Origin: an uncultured bacterium
GTDB taxonomy: Bacteria; Planctomycetota; UBA1135; GCA-002686595
Assembly: GCA_913058555.1 (NCBI GenBank)
Contig: CAJXRJ010000386.1
Location: 1 to 7,273, forward strand
Reading direction: 5' to 3'
Length of the DNA: 7,273 bases
A program made the position numbers and the translations under genes. Under the pieces are notes generated by a model that saw nothing but the letters and a program-made list of their open reading frames with translations, had not been told where the DNA came from and searched no databases. Below, in pieces: positions 6,161 to 7,273 of this stretch. Each line of letters opens with the position of its first letter. Positions within the stretch are counted from its first letter, which is position 1.

Positions 6161-7273
6161 ATGCCCCGCACCCTCCATGTCCTCGCCCAGCGCCCCGGCC
6201 GCACGGGAAGTGGCGTCACCCTCGATGCCATCGTCCGTGAAACGGAGCGGCTTGGCGCTTGGGAGCAGCACGTGGTTTGCGGCGTCCCGGTGGGGGACGA
6301 GCCCTCCGTGGGCGGTCTCCACCCAGGCAACATCCATCCCCTGCGATTCGGTCCCGGCGGCGACCTGCCGTTCCACGTGCCGGGCATGAGCGACGTCATG
6401 CCCTACGAGAGCACCGTCTGGAGCTCCATGTCGCAGGAGTGGATCGACGCCTACGTCGACGGCTGGCGCCGGCACCTCGAGCGGGTGATCGTGAGGGTCC
6501 AGCCGGATGTGATCCACGTCCACCACATCTGGCTCCTGGCGTCGATCCTCAAGGACGTCGCACCGGGTGTGCCGGTGGTCGGGCATTGCCACGCCACGGG
6601 GTTGCGCCAGATGGAGCTGACGCCTCACCTCGCCGAGCGCGTGCGCGCCGGAAATCGCCGGCACGAGTGGTTCGCCGTCTTGCACCGCGAACACCAGGAG
6701 CGGCTTGCGGCGGCCTTGGATGTGCCTATGGAGAGGATCCACGTCGTCGGCGCCGGCTTTCGGGAAGCGGCCTTCCCGGGTCCAAGCCCCGCGCGGCGCG
6801 TCCCGGGACGTGTCGTCTACGTTGGTAAGCTCAGCGCGTCCAAGGGCGTCGACGCCCTTCTCGATGCCGTTGAGGCCGTCGCGGCCGAGGGGCGACACGT
6901 CGAGCTTCACATGGCGGGGGGCGGCTCCGGCGCAGAGGCCGACGCCCTGCGCGCCCGCTGCGCCTCCATGGGAGCGCTGGTCCATCACCATGGTTTCGTG
7001 GATGAGCTAGAACTCAGTGCTCTGATGGGCAGCGCGGACGTCTTTGTCCTTCCGTCCTACTACGAGGGCCTTCCGCTGGTGCTCGTGGAGGCCGCGGCCT
7101 GTGGGGCTCAGCTGATCAGCACCGCCTTGCCAGGGGTCGTCGAGGTCCTCGCACCGGCGCTGGGGGATCGACTCCAGTTGGTTCCGCTGCCCGAGATGGC
7201 GAGCGTCGACGTGCCCACGGCGAAGGGGGCGCATCAAACCTCAAGATATCTGACCTTTCGGGTCGGCCCCCGT
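6161..7273 (+). CDS. Family 4 (GT-B) glycosyltransferase, C-terminally incomplete
   Basis: GT4 enzymes transfer a sugar from a nucleotide-sugar donor with retention of configuration, commonly in building capsule, lipopolysaccharide or exopolysaccharide on the cytoplasmic face. There are 371 visible residues with no stop before the window end. The N-terminal Rossmann domain begins TLHVLAQRPGRTGSGVTLDA, with a glycine-rich acceptor loop. It continues with PGMSDVMPYES, DVIHVHHIWLL and HCHATGLRQM, which I recall as a conserved set in one bacterial GT4 subgroup. The C-terminal domain has VVYVGKLSASKGVDALLDAV and the donor-binding E-x7-E motif EGLPLVLVE (Glu302 to Glu310) followed by AAACG. There is no membrane segment. 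The ATG at 6161 has a weak AGG 8 bases upstream. The last 15-20 codons (from about 7228) have lower GC and an unusual protein sequence (HQTSRYLTFRVGPR), so the extreme end may be chimeric or erroneous. Donor and acceptor sugars cannot be inferred. Confidence 0.9.
   Translation, partial: MPRTLHVLAQRPGRTGSGVTLDAIVRETERLGAWEQHVVCGVPVGDEPSVGGLHPGNIHPLRFGPGGDLPFHVPGMSDVMPYESTVWSSMSQEWIDAYVDGWRRHLERVIVRVQPDVIHVHHIWLLASILKDVAPGVPVVGHCHATGLRQMELTPHLAERVRAGNRRHEWFAVLHREHQERLAAALDVPMERIHVVGAGFREAAFPGPSPARRVPGRVVYVGKLSASKGVDALLDAVEAVAAEGRHVELHMAGGGSGAEADALRARCASMGALVHHHGFVDELELSALMGSADVFVLPSYYEGLPLVLVEAAACGAQLISTALPGVVEVLAPALGDRLQLVPLPEMASVDVPTAKGAHQTSRYLTFRVGPR

Noticed and set aside
6032..6991. Minus-strand open frame of about 320 codons opposite the glycosyltransferase gene
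   Set aside because: It is antisense to a clear GT4 gene, reads through the terminator hairpin and shows no domain.

Overview
The window is a GC-rich bacterial fragment (about two thirds G+C by eye). It begins with 16 bases of Tn5/Nextera mosaic-end adapter, so its left edge is the end of an assembled contig and not a biological boundary. Both outer genes are cut by the edges. The genes are ordinary bacterial core and signalling genes with high-GC codon use throughout. This suits groups such as Planctomycetota, Myxococcota or other deltaproteobacteria-like lineages, but I cannot place the organism more precisely. I see no phage, insertion sequence, CRISPR, tRNA or rRNA.

Layout: (1) 17-1429, minus strand: methionyl-tRNA synthetase, whose C-terminus is lost at the contig end. 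(2) 1430-1639: divergent intergenic region. (3) 1640-3007, plus: an unrecognised, probably all-helical protein whose stop overlaps the start of (4) 3004-4527, an HD-GYP domain protein of the cyclic-di-GMP phosphodiesterase class. These two form a translationally coupled pair. (5) 4528-4865: a 338-base gap rich in potential RNA structure. Its sequence boxes loosely resemble, in order, those of cobalamin riboswitches, but key bases deviate. (6) 4866-6035, plus: an acyl-CoA dehydrogenase of the glutaryl-CoA dehydrogenase type. (7) Two hairpins, the second a strong factor-independent terminator candidate. (8) 6161-7273, plus: a GT-B fold family 4 glycosyltransferase, running off the right edge.

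The genes do not form one pathway. Only the helical protein and the HD-GYP protein look like a functional unit. The glutaryl-CoA dehydrogenase appears to be a monocistronic catabolic gene between a structured leader and a terminator. The glycosyltransferase begins a new transcription unit, probably for surface polysaccharide or a glycoconjugate. Points worth a second look are the structured leader at 4528-4749, the uncharacterised partner of the HD-GYP protein, and possible technical sequence at both ends.
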